A stretch of DNA of 64,000 nucleotides from contig NZ_CANDNZ010000001.1 of NCBI RefSeq assembly GCF_947387555.1, positions 124,001 through 188,000 of the forward strand, written 5' to 3'. Under the pieces are notes generated by a model. That model was not told where the DNA came from. It worked only from the letters and a program-made list of their open reading frames with translations, and did no database searches. Positions 46,769 to 54,652 of this stretch are shown here, piece by piece. How positions within the stretch are numbered: the stretch's first letter is position 1; every line of letters starts with the position of its first letter. This DNA comes from Thalassomonas sp. RHCl1. Lineage in GTDB: Bacteria > Pseudomonadota > Gammaproteobacteria > Enterobacterales > Alteromonadaceae. The position numbers and the translations under genes are program-made.

Positions 46769-48103
46769 TTATTCCTTATTCGCTAATACCCGGGCGTTAA
46801 TTTGCCCTTTCGATAACTGGATCGCGATAGTATCCCCGCTCTCAACTTGCCCGCTGTCCCTGAGAATATTGCCCTTGTCATCCCTTACTATACTGTAACC
46901 CCGTGCCAGGGTCGCCAACGGGCTGACGATATGCAGCTGTTCAATAATTGAGGCAAACTGTTCGCCTTTTTGCCGGTAAATACGTTTGATGGCGTTAATT
47001 ATCCGCTGCTCATTTTGCTGTGCGGCCTGCGACATCCCGGCGATGTCTTTTTGCGGCGATAAATGCATCAGGCGGGTTTTAAGCTGCTCGGGGGCTAAAC
47101 GAAAACGTTGCTGTTCCCGCCCGATCGCCTGTTTAAGGCGTATCGCCAGTTCATCTGATTTTTGCTGCTGGCTTTGCAGTTGCTGCTGCGGATGCACCTG
47201 GTTTAACCTGTGCTGCAGGTTAATGCTGATTTTTTGCCGGTCGCTGAGCTCACGGCGGGCGGCGATGGTCAACCTGTGTTTCAAGCCGGCGAGTTTGTCC
47301 AGCAACTCGCTCTTATCCTGGGACACCAGTTCGGCGGCGGCGGAGGGAGTCGGGGCGCGAAAATCGGCGACGTAGTCGGATAAGGTAGTATCAATTTCAT
47401 GGCCTACAGCGCTGATGGTGGGGATTTTACTTTGATGGATAGCCCTGACTACGGCTTCCTCGTTAAAGCTCCATAAATCTTCTAATGAGCCGCCACCACG
47501 GCCGACAATAAGTACATCACATTCATTTCTGGTATTGGCCTGATTGATGGCATGACAGATATCGTTGATAGCGTATTCTCCCTGTACCAGGGCCGGATAA
47601 ATCACGGCGCTGATGGCGGGATTGCGACGCTTAAGCACGGTTAAGATATCTTTGACCGCAGCGCCCGTGGGTGAAGTAACTATGCCTACGCTTTTAATGT
47701 TATCCGGTAATACTTGCTTAGTTTGCTGGGCAAATAAACCTTCGGCATTTAAACGGTTTTTTAACTGTTCAAACTGCTGGCGTAATAAGCCGTCGCCGGC
47801 ATCTTCCATCTGTTCGAGGATCAGCTGGAAGTCGCCCCTGGGCTCATATAAAGAAACCCGGGCCTTTACCAGTACCTGCTGGCCGTTTTTCGGTTGCAGG
47901 CGCACCCTTTGGTTATTGCCTTTAAACATGGCGCAGCGCACCTGGGATCTGGCGTCTTTGAGGGATAAGTACCAGTGTCCTGAGCCGGCGGCAACGAAAT
48001 TGGATATTTCCCCTGTCAACCACACGGTATTAAGTTCGCTCTCCAGGATAAAGCGGACTTTTTTGGTGAGTTCGCTGACCTGTAGGATATTCTGCCTGCT
48101 CAT
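46769..48103 (-). CDS. xseA: exodeoxyribonuclease VII large subunit
   Basis: The 444-residue product begins with an OB-fold (VWLTGEISNFVAAGSGHWYLSLKD). It continues with the catalytic core (SVGIVTSPTGAAVKDIL, DVLIVGRGGGSLEDLW, VGHEIDTTLSDYVADFRAPTPSAAAELV) and a long coiled C-terminal region rich in Gln and Arg. With XseB (not here) it degrades single-stranded DNA. xseA lies beside der in many gammaproteobacteria; here it is on the opposite strand. Confidence 0.95.
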   Translation of the reverse strand: MSRQNILQVSELTKKVRFILESELNTVWLTGEISNFVAAGSGHWYLSLKDARSQVRCAMFKGNNQRVRLQPKNGQQVLVKARVSLYEPRGDFQLILEQMEDAGDGLLRQQFEQLKNRLNAEGLFAQQTKQVLPDNIKSVGIVTSPTGAAVKDILTVLKRRNPAISAVIYPALVQGEYAINDICHAINQANTRNECDVLIVGRGGGSLEDLWSFNEEAVVRAIHQSKIPTISAVGHEIDTTLSDYVADFRAPTPSAAAELVSQDKSELLDKLAGLKHRLTIAARRELSDRQKISINLQHRLNQVHPQQQLQSQQQKSDELAIRLKQAIGREQQRFRLAPEQLKTRLMHLSPQKDIAGMSQAAQQNEQRIINAIKRIYRQKGEQFASIIEQLHIVSPLATLARGYSIVRDDKGNILRDSGQVESGDTIAIQLSKGQINARVLANKE

Positions 48104-48312
48104 AGGTGAAGGTGCTTTACTGTGTTTTCATTATTGTGGCGGGAGTATATCAAAGGAAGAAATGAAGTACACAATTAGCCGGTTTTTCGGCAGAAAAAAT
48201 GCCAGTTTTCCCTTGGCAAGAGGTTGTTTGGCTAGGCATTATTTGTTCAGAGGGATGTTTTTTCAGCAGCAGCTGTCTTAGACGGAGCCACTGTTTTTCC
48301 TCGGTTTTTTAA

Positions 48313-48389
48313 GAATCAGTCAGGATATTTTAAGAATTCATCAGGGTTTTTTTAACATTCCGTAGGCTTTTATCAGACCGCCTTAATAT
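48313..48389 (+). promoter_or_regulatory. TonB-receptor promoter with three 21-bp-spaced direct repeats
   Basis: GAATCAGTCAGG (48313-48324), GAATTCATCAGG (48334-48345) and ACATTCCGTAGG (48355-48366) are similar 12-mers spaced exactly 21 bp, two helical turns. The last ends in CGTAGG (48361-48366), where a -35 would be; 17 bases later is TAATAT (48384-48389). This is the layout of AraC-family activation sites. Closely similar repeats precede the cytochrome operon (52426-52509). The remainder of 48104-48465 shows no ORF. Confidence 0.65.
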
Positions 48390-48465
48390 AGTGATGGCGA
48401 TAAAGAGAAAATAATAAAGACAAAAAATAAATACAACAGGCGAAGGAACGCTCAGGGAGATAGAT

Positions 48466-51081
48466 ATGCCATTGAGATCACATATGGGGTTTGCGGATCC
48501 GAAACAGAAAAAGCATTTGGTTGCCCGGGCCGTCATCGCGGCTTTAGCGTTGGGCACATTATCGGGAAATACGGCACTGGCCCAGGACGGGGAAAGTGAA
48601 AAAGATCTGGAAGTGATCACGGTAACGGCGCAAAAGCGGGTGCAGAATATTTTAAAGGTGCCGGTCACGGTAGGCACCATCAGTGAAGATTTACTGGAAG
48701 AAACCGGCGCCATCAACCTTGATGAGGTGGAAAAATTTATCCCGGGTTTTAACTTTGACGACGATACCATGACCCAGGCCGGGGTCGAGATGCGCGGTAT
48801 CAAGAGTATCAACATCAGTGTCGGCGGCGATCCCTCCACCGCGACTTTCTATGATGATGTCTATATGCCCAGGGCTGCGCAAAACGTGATGTTTTCCGAT
48901 ATGGCGCGTATTGAAGTACTCAAAGGCCCCCAGGGCACGTTATTTGGCCGCAATGCCGCCATGGGGGTGGTAAATATGGTGCCTAAGTCGCCGTTTGCCG
49001 ACTTTGACAGCTTTGTCAAAACCACCTTAGGCACAGATAACCTGCGCCGCTTTGAAGGCATGGTCAATATTCCCTTGAGTGAAAACGTTTATATGCGTGC
49101 CAATGCCTTAAGCAACTCACAGGACGGTTTTGTCGATAATCTTGCCCGTCCCGAGTGGAACCAGGATAATAAGGTTTGGGATCTGGGGGCGAAAAACCAT
49201 GATGCCGCCCGTATCGCTTTTTTATGGCAAATTTCCGAAGTCACCGATTTTCAGCTGTCCTACGACTGGGATGATCTCAAGCAGGCCTCTTCCATGGCCA
49301 TAGGCACCAGCGAGTATGCCTATAACGGTGGGGAGAACCCCTTTGCCTTCAAGGCGGAAAATGATGTCGAAGACGGCACCGAATCCCGGGATATGTACGG
49401 TATTACCGCCAAATTCAATCATGAATTTAACGATCAGCTGTCGATGAAATATGTGCTCAGTTACCGTGACTGGGAGACAGAAAACCGCGAGGATGAAGAC
49501 GGTACCGCGGATATCACCCGCTACTTCGATACCAATAACCTTGAAGACTCAGATATCCTCTATACCGAACTGCAATTGAATTATGTTGACGATAGAATCA
49601 ATGCCGTGGCAGGATTTTCTTATTCAAAAGAGAAGGTGAAGCAAACCACTCAGCTGCATATGACAGGCGATACCGCAGCCCGGTTGGTGACGGGGGATTT
49701 AAACAACTTTATCCGCCAGGGATTTGCCGAACAAATCGCCGGGGAGATCGGCGGCAGCAGCGATGCCCACGCCGAGGCGGCTTTTGGCCCCGGGGTGACC
49801 TTTGACGGTGCGGTAGAAGCTTTCTACCGTGCCAGCGACTTCCCGATGGATCACATGTGGCAGGCGGATGAATGGGCCAATGCCCTCAATACCTTGGGCT
49901 ACGCCGATGCCATTATGGCCGGCATAGGTATGCCGGGCCAGGCACTGACCGCCGATGTCGTGACGGCCACCGGCGATGTGACCTATGATATCGTGGCCCA
50001 GCAGTTGGGCATTGCCGAGATCTTCGGTCCCAGTTATTCCGGCGCCTTCTGGCAGGAGAATATCCACAATACCGGTGATTTTACCAACTGGGGTATATTT
50101 GCCGATGTCGACTACAGCATCACCGATGACTGGAATGTGATTGCCGGCCTCAGGTACTCCAAAGATAAAAAAGATTTTACCTGGTTGATCCCGCAAAATT
50201 CCTATGCCGCCGATGGCTTGCGCCCCGGGGTCAGCAACCTGATCTTTATGCCGGTGGACATGCGCGCCGATGATGAATGGGACAAGATCACCGGCCGTTT
50301 GGTCACCAGTTACCAGCTCAGCGATGATCATATGGTGTTTGCTTCCTATTCTACCGGTTATAAATCCGGCGGCTTTGACTCCCTGACCCCGAGTGAAACC
50401 TCGTTTGAACCGGAAGACACCACTAACTATGAATTGGGTTATAAAGGCATTTTATTCAATGCCCTGGTGGCCAATGTCAGCGTTTATTACCTGGAGTTGG
50501 ATAACCTGCAAAATACCGTCGACTCCAAACAGCCGGGCAGCCCGCAGGCGGTGCCGACCATTATCAATGAAGACAGGGAAATTACCGGGCTGGAATTGGA
50601 CCTGCGCTGGAGTGTCAGCGACAGCCTGATTTTGGGCATGGTTTCTGAAGTTCGCAGCACGGAGAATATCACCCCGGAATTTTATAACGGCGAAGGGGAT
50701 CTGATTGCCGCGCAGAAACGCTCCCACGACGCCAGCGCCAACTATACCCTGACCCTGGACTGGATGCCGGACTTTGGTATCGGCACCACCAATTTCCATG
50801 TCGATTATGTTTACCTGGAAAATATCAATGACCAGCAGGTGGGTCTGGAAGATTATAAAAAGGCGGTGCCAGAATACTTTAAAGACACCAAGAACTTAAA
50901 TGCCCGCTTATCCTGGGCCAATGAAGATGATAATTTTGAGTTGGGCCTGTGGGGGAAAAACCTGCTGGATGAGCAGGTTATTACCGACATTGGCGGCCTG
51001 ACCGCGGATGTGATCGGCACCCCCCATGGCCGTATCAACCGCGGTTTTGAGGCGGGTATCGACATGAAATACAGTTTTTAG
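48466..51081 (+). CDS. TonB-dependent outer-membrane receptor
   Basis: The 871-residue product has a signal peptide (to about residue 39, ALAQDG), a TonB box (LEVITVTAQKR), then a plug domain with VEMRGI, IEVLKGPQGTLFGRNAAMGVVNM, and a long beta-barrel ending in the aromatic-terminated strand (GIDMKYSF). A large insert around residues 405-535 is Ala/Gly-rich. The group to which such VTAQKR receptors belong imports diverse organic substrates, so the ligand is open. AGGGAG (48454-48459) supports the start. The promoter carries putative AraC-type sites and the regulator gene follows at 51343. Confidence 0.93.
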   Translation: MPLRSHMGFADPKQKKHLVARAVIAALALGTLSGNTALAQDGESEKDLEVITVTAQKRVQNILKVPVTVGTISEDLLEETGAINLDEVEKFIPGFNFDDDTMTQAGVEMRGIKSINISVGGDPSTATFYDDVYMPRAAQNVMFSDMARIEVLKGPQGTLFGRNAAMGVVNMVPKSPFADFDSFVKTTLGTDNLRRFEGMVNIPLSENVYMRANALSNSQDGFVDNLARPEWNQDNKVWDLGAKNHDAARIAFLWQISEVTDFQLSYDWDDLKQASSMAIGTSEYAYNGGENPFAFKAENDVEDGTESRDMYGITAKFNHEFNDQLSMKYVLSYRDWETENREDEDGTADITRYFDTNNLEDSDILYTELQLNYVDDRINAVAGFSYSKEKVKQTTQLHMTGDTAARLVTGDLNNFIRQGFAEQIAGEIGGSSDAHAEAAFGPGVTFDGAVEAFYRASDFPMDHMWQADEWANALNTLGYADAIMAGIGMPGQALTADVVTATGDVTYDIVAQQLGIAEIFGPSYSGAFWQENIHNTGDFTNWGIFADVDYSITDDWNVIAGLRYSKDKKDFTWLIPQNSYAADGLRPGVSNLIFMPVDMRADDEWDKITGRLVTSYQLSDDHMVFASYSTGYKSGGFDSLTPSETSFEPEDTTNYELGYKGILFNALVANVSVYYLELDNLQNTVDSKQPGSPQAVPTIINEDREITGLELDLRWSVSDSLILGMVSEVRSTENITPEFYNGEGDLIAAQKRSHDASANYTLTLDWMPDFGIGTTNFHVDYVYLENINDQQVGLEDYKKAVPEYFKDTKNLNARLSWANEDDNFELGLWGKNLLDEQVITDIGGLTADVIGTPHGRINRGFEAGIDMKYSF

Positions 51082-51129
51082 CCCGGGAAGCGTCAGTAGC
51101 TGCTAAGGCTGATGTATCTTATTGGCGTC

Positions 51130-51159
51130 AACGGCCGGCATTTTGTCGGCCGTTTTTTT
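51130..51159 (+). terminator. intrinsic terminator after the TonB receptor
   Basis: AACGGCCG (51130-51137) pairs with CGGCCGTT (51147-51154), directly followed by T residues to 51159. Confidence 0.85.
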
Positions 51160-51259
51160 AAGTTTCCTTTCTTGAAATTAGTGTTTAGTATGTTGGAGGA
51201 AAATTATTCACCTTGAAGCGTTTTTATACGGCAAAAGCAGAATATTTTTCTCTGGAGTG

Positions 51260-51303
51260 AGCTGCGGCTTAAGTATTTTTACAAAAGTACTTAAGCCGCA
51301 GCT
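51260..51303 (+). repeat. very long perfect hairpin in front of the AraC gene
   Basis: AGCTGCGGCTTAAGTA (51260-51275) pairs perfectly with TACTTAAGCCGCAGCT (51288-51303). The T/A-rich interior (51276-51287) can extend the stem further. It ends 39 bases before the regulator ATG and has no T-run, so a role in mRNA or promoter control is likelier than termination. Confidence 0.6.
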
Positions 51304-51342
51304 GTGATAGATAATAAAAACTAATCAGCAGAATGGAATTAA

Positions 51343-52404
51343 ATGACTGTTTTTGGAATATTTTTTGCCAGTATCGCCTTTGCGCAACTTATGATGGGCA
51401 GTTTGTTACTGACGCCCTTGTGGAAAACCAACCAGTCTATCCGTCTTTATATGCTGCTGATGGTGTGCTGCTGCTGTTATCTGACTAAGGTTATTTTTGC
51501 CCCGGTTGCGTTTGGTTCTTTTTTCTGGTGGCTGGAACTTGTCGGCGGTAATGCCCTGCCCGGGGTGTTCTGGCTGGTCAGCCTGAGTGTCTTCGGCGAC
51601 CATGTCATCTTAAAACGCTGGCAATATGCCTTGGCTTCCCTGACTTTGCTGATCCCTTTTGTCACCACCACCTCGCAAATGCTGTTTTCCTACGATATCA
51701 ATGACTTTGCCACCCTTGCCGCGACCATTAAATATGGCGGTACCTTGCTGGAGCTGTTGTTTATCGGCCATGCCCTGCTGATTGCCGTCAGCCACTGGCG
51801 CGGCGATCTGGTGCAGGAGCGCCGCTATATCCGCGGCGGGGTGATCAGTGTCTCCGCCTTGTATATTATCCTGGTGATCATTAACGATGAAATTTTCAAG
51901 TTCCAGTGGCCGGGAGTGGAGCTGCTCAAAAGCGGGGTGATGGCGCTGCTGGTCACGGCCATCAACTTCTTTTTGTTTACCCTTAAAGGTTCAAGTTTAT
52001 TTGAAACCGTCAAACAGCCGCAGCCCGATACCTGTGTGCCGGATGCAAGCGCGCATGAGTTGCCCCGTATTATCGACGCCATGGAGCAGGATAAACTCTA
52101 CCGCCAGGAAGGCATGACCATTGCCGGCCTGGCCAAAGCCCTTTCCATTCATGAATACAAGCTGAGAAACTTGATCAACGGTGAAATGAATTACCGTAAT
52201 TTTAATGACTTTCTCAACCATTACCGCATTCGAGAGGTGACCGAAAAGCTGGCCCAGCCGGCTTTTAGCCAGACGCCGGTATTAACCCTGGCATTGGAAA
52301 GCGGCTTTCGCAGTTTAAGCTCTTTTAATAAGGCGTTTAAAAATACCCACCAGCTGACCCCGACCGAATACCGGAAAAAAGTTCTGTCTTCCGCCCCGGT
52401 TTAA
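51343..52404 (+). CDS. membrane-anchored AraC-family regulator
   Basis: Residues 1-215 of this 353-residue protein form about seven hydrophobic helices, including a cysteine cluster (MVCCCCYL). Residues about 240-350 are an AraC/XylS DNA-binding domain with both helix-turn-helices (TIAGLAKALSIHEYKLRNLI and PVLTLALESGFRSLSSFNKA) and the closing LTPTEYRK. Such proteins sense a signal in or across the membrane and bind direct repeats. It sits between the TonB receptor and the cytochrome operon, both preceded by similar repeat motifs, so it is the obvious candidate for their control. Confidence 0.88.
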   Translation: MTVFGIFFASIAFAQLMMGSLLLTPLWKTNQSIRLYMLLMVCCCCYLTKVIFAPVAFGSFFWWLELVGGNALPGVFWLVSLSVFGDHVILKRWQYALASLTLLIPFVTTTSQMLFSYDINDFATLAATIKYGGTLLELLFIGHALLIAVSHWRGDLVQERRYIRGGVISVSALYIILVIINDEIFKFQWPGVELLKSGVMALLVTAINFFLFTLKGSSLFETVKQPQPDTCVPDASAHELPRIIDAMEQDKLYRQEGMTIAGLAKALSIHEYKLRNLINGEMNYRNFNDFLNHYRIREVTEKLAQPAFSQTPVLTLALESGFRSLSSFNKAFKNTHQLTPTEYRKKVLSSAPV

Positions 52405-52425
52405 CTTTGTTGCCCGGTGTTAGCC

Positions 52426-52535
52426 GAATTCGTCAGTATCGGGGGAATTCGTCAGTAAAACCGGCTGAATTTGCAGGAATACGTCAGCTTTTTTTGGAAA
52501 ATACGTAGGTTTTCCACGCGCGGGAATTCTATATT
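52426..52535 (+). promoter_or_regulatory. cytochrome operon promoter with four related repeats
   Basis: GAATTCGTCAGT occurs at 52426-52437 and 52445-52456, GAATACGTCAGC at 52477-52488 and AAAATACGTAGG at 52498-52509. The last two are exactly 21 bp apart and end, as at the receptor promoter, in CGTAGG. A -10-like TCTATATT (52528-52535) lies about 18 bases later. Repeat sequence, order and spacing match the site at 48313-48366. Confidence 0.65.
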
Positions 52536-52578
52536 TTTAGCTCTCAAGTTTTTTATACCAACAAGAGCAGCTAAGACC

Positions 52579-53238
52579 ATGCCGATAATAATACGCCCGA
52601 CCCGCCTTTTTTGGCTTTGTTCCCTTTTAGTTTTTTCTTTATTGCCGCCTAAACCTGCTGTTGCCAAGGGGACGCTGGCCCCCGGCGATATCAGCACGGC
52701 AAAAGCCTTATATCAAAGTTGTCAGGCTTGCCATGGGGAACAGGGACAGGGAAACCCGCTGTTGAAAAGCCCGGCACTGGCAGGTCAGTTCGCCTGGTAT
52801 ATCAAGCGGCAACTTCAGCATTTCCGAGCCGGGCTCAGGGGCAAAGACGGCGACAGCTTAGGCCAGCAAATGGCGGCTATAAGCCGTCAGTTGAAAAGCG
52901 AAAAGGATATTGAGCTGCTGGCAGCTTATATTGAAAGCTTGCCCGGCAGTGCCGGGGCCAAAGCGGCCCCGGACGTTAACAATAAAAACGGTTATCGTTA
53001 TTACCAGGGAAAGTGCGGCGCCTGCCACGGCAGCGAAGGACAGGGTAATGCCGCCTTTAATGCCCCGAAACTGACCGGACAACAGGGGGAATATCTGTTG
53101 AGGCAGATGAAAAGTTTTACCCAGGGTAAACGCGGCGCGGATAAACAGGATAAGTTTGGCCGGCAAATGGCGATGATGGCGAAAAGCGTCTCAGCGCAGC
53201 AGCTCAGTGATATTGTCAATTACCTGGTAACCCGCTAG
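52579..53238 (+). CDS. dihaem periplasmic cytochrome c (c4-like)
   Basis: I choose ATG 52579, which gives a clean signal peptide (RPTRLFWLCSLLVFSLLPP, cleavage near AVAKG). Earlier in-frame starts overlap the repeat sites. The 219 residues contain two haem-binding motifs, CQACH (48-52) and CGACH (146-150), each followed by a GQG loop. Distal Met candidates lie in RQMAMMAK. The twofold layout resembles cytochrome c4. It should carry electrons to or from the dihaem peroxidase encoded 24 bases downstream. Confidence 0.88.
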   Translation: MPIIIRPTRLFWLCSLLVFSLLPPKPAVAKGTLAPGDISTAKALYQSCQACHGEQGQGNPLLKSPALAGQFAWYIKRQLQHFRAGLRGKDGDSLGQQMAAISRQLKSEKDIELLAAYIESLPGSAGAKAAPDVNNKNGYRYYQGKCGACHGSEGQGNAAFNAPKLTGQQGEYLLRQMKSFTQGKRGADKQDKFGRQMAMMAKSVSAQQLSDIVNYLVTR

Positions 53239-53262
53239 GTAAATGCCGGAGGTGCTCAGCTG

Positions 53263-54639
53263 ATGAAAAAAATCACTAAGTCCAGCCTGGTTGTGTTAAC
53301 TGCCGCACTGACCTTTAGCGGGTGGTTTACGGGAGTTTCGCATGCGGGGGTTTTTGTCTGGGGGGATTCCGGGATTGCAACCCTGGATATGGCATCCGCT
53401 GCTACAGCAGCGGCGCTGGATAATACCAGCAGTGAACTCTCCGGGAATGTTGCCGGGCAGAGGCCTTTTATTTTATCTTCAAGTTGCCCTGCCAGTTTCG
53501 AATTGACCGGGCGCGGCGATTGCAGCCTGGTGACCCGCTACCAGTTTTACGACTCGGTGCAGCAAAGGGGGGTAGGCGGCACCCAAACCGCTTTGCCAAA
53601 GCACAGGTCCGGTTTTACGGCGCAGCAAATTGACTTGGGCCGTTATCTGTTTTTTGATCCTTTACTGTCAAAAGACGGCAGCTTGTCCTGCGCCAGCTGC
53701 CATCATCCCGAGCTGGGCTTTAGCGACGGCCTCGGCCGCAGCATAGGCATCACCGAAAAGCCGACGGCCAGGGGAGCGCCGAGTTTATGGAATATGACCT
53801 TTTTATCCAGCTTTTTCTGGGATGCCAGGGCAAATACCCTTGAGCAGCAGGCACAAGGGCCTTTATACGATAAAAAGGAAATGGCCAATACCCCGGTGCA
53901 GCTGCTCGCCAGTATCCGCAGCAATGCCTATTATCCTGAGATGTTTGCCCAGGCGTTTCCCGGTCTTGACGGACCGACCCTGGAGCAGCTTTATAGCGCA
54001 CTGGCCGCCTTTCAAAGTTCGCTGATTTCCCTCAACAGCCGTTACGATCAGTATGCCCATGGTTTTCACCAGGCATTAACCGATGATGAAATTGCCGGTT
54101 TGAATGTCTTTCGCTCTTTTGTCGCCCGCTGCGCCGAATGCCACCAGCCGCCTTTATTTACCAATAACCAGGTGGCGGTCATAGGCACCCCTGAGCCCGA
54201 CGGCCTGCCTTTTGACAGCGGCGCCGAAAAAACCTTTAACAGCGCCAAACTCAGGGGCGGCTTTAAGGTGCCCAGCCTGAGAAATATCAGCAAAACTGCA
54301 CCTTATATGCATTCCGGCAGGTTTGAGCGCTTACGCGATACGGTGGAGTTTTATAACAAGGGACGCGGCCATGCAGTGCCGAAAAACGAGCAATTGCAGC
54401 TGCACTGGCATATCTGGGAGCCGAAACTGACGGATGAAGAAATGGATCGCCTGGTGGATTTTCTCGGGGCGTTAACGGATGAAAGCCTGTTGCCGCAGAT
54501 CCCCCAAGTGTTGCCGTCGGGGTTACAACCGGTTCAGTCGTTGTCCTTGGCGGAAACAACAAGAGAGAAAAAAGCGCTTGCAACAGAGACGGTTGCAACG
54601 ATAACAACAAGTAATGTAACCATAAATCAGGGAAACTGA
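53263..54639 (+). CDS. MauG/CcpA-like dihaem cytochrome c peroxidase
   Basis: The 458-residue product has a signal peptide (to about residue 28, SHAG) and a roughly 90-residue N-terminal extension of unknown role. A dihaem peroxidase core follows: QIDLGRYLFFDPLLSKDGSLSCASCHHPELGFSDG (haem 1, 143-147; Cys-Cys-His) and RCAECHQPPLFTN (haem 2, 290-294). GAPSLWN and a C-terminal FKVPSLRNISKTAPYMHSGRF complete it. Family members reduce H2O2 or oxidise protein side chains. GGAGGT precedes the ATG. It is the middle gene of a three-gene operon. Confidence 0.9.
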   Translation: MKKITKSSLVVLTAALTFSGWFTGVSHAGVFVWGDSGIATLDMASAATAAALDNTSSELSGNVAGQRPFILSSSCPASFELTGRGDCSLVTRYQFYDSVQQRGVGGTQTALPKHRSGFTAQQIDLGRYLFFDPLLSKDGSLSCASCHHPELGFSDGLGRSIGITEKPTARGAPSLWNMTFLSSFFWDARANTLEQQAQGPLYDKKEMANTPVQLLASIRSNAYYPEMFAQAFPGLDGPTLEQLYSALAAFQSSLISLNSRYDQYAHGFHQALTDDEIAGLNVFRSFVARCAECHQPPLFTNNQVAVIGTPEPDGLPFDSGAEKTFNSAKLRGGFKVPSLRNISKTAPYMHSGRFERLRDTVEFYNKGRGHAVPKNEQLQLHWHIWEPKLTDEEMDRLVDFLGALTDESLLPQIPQVLPSGLQPVQSLSLAETTREKKALATETVATITTSNVTINQGN

Positions 54640-54652
54640 TAACGGAGGGGAT

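Noticed and set aside
49699-50331. 210-codon minus-strand ORF inside the TonB receptor
   Set aside because: Composition (Gly/Ile/His-rich) mirrors the receptor codons; the receptor frame has signal peptide, plug and barrel motifs.
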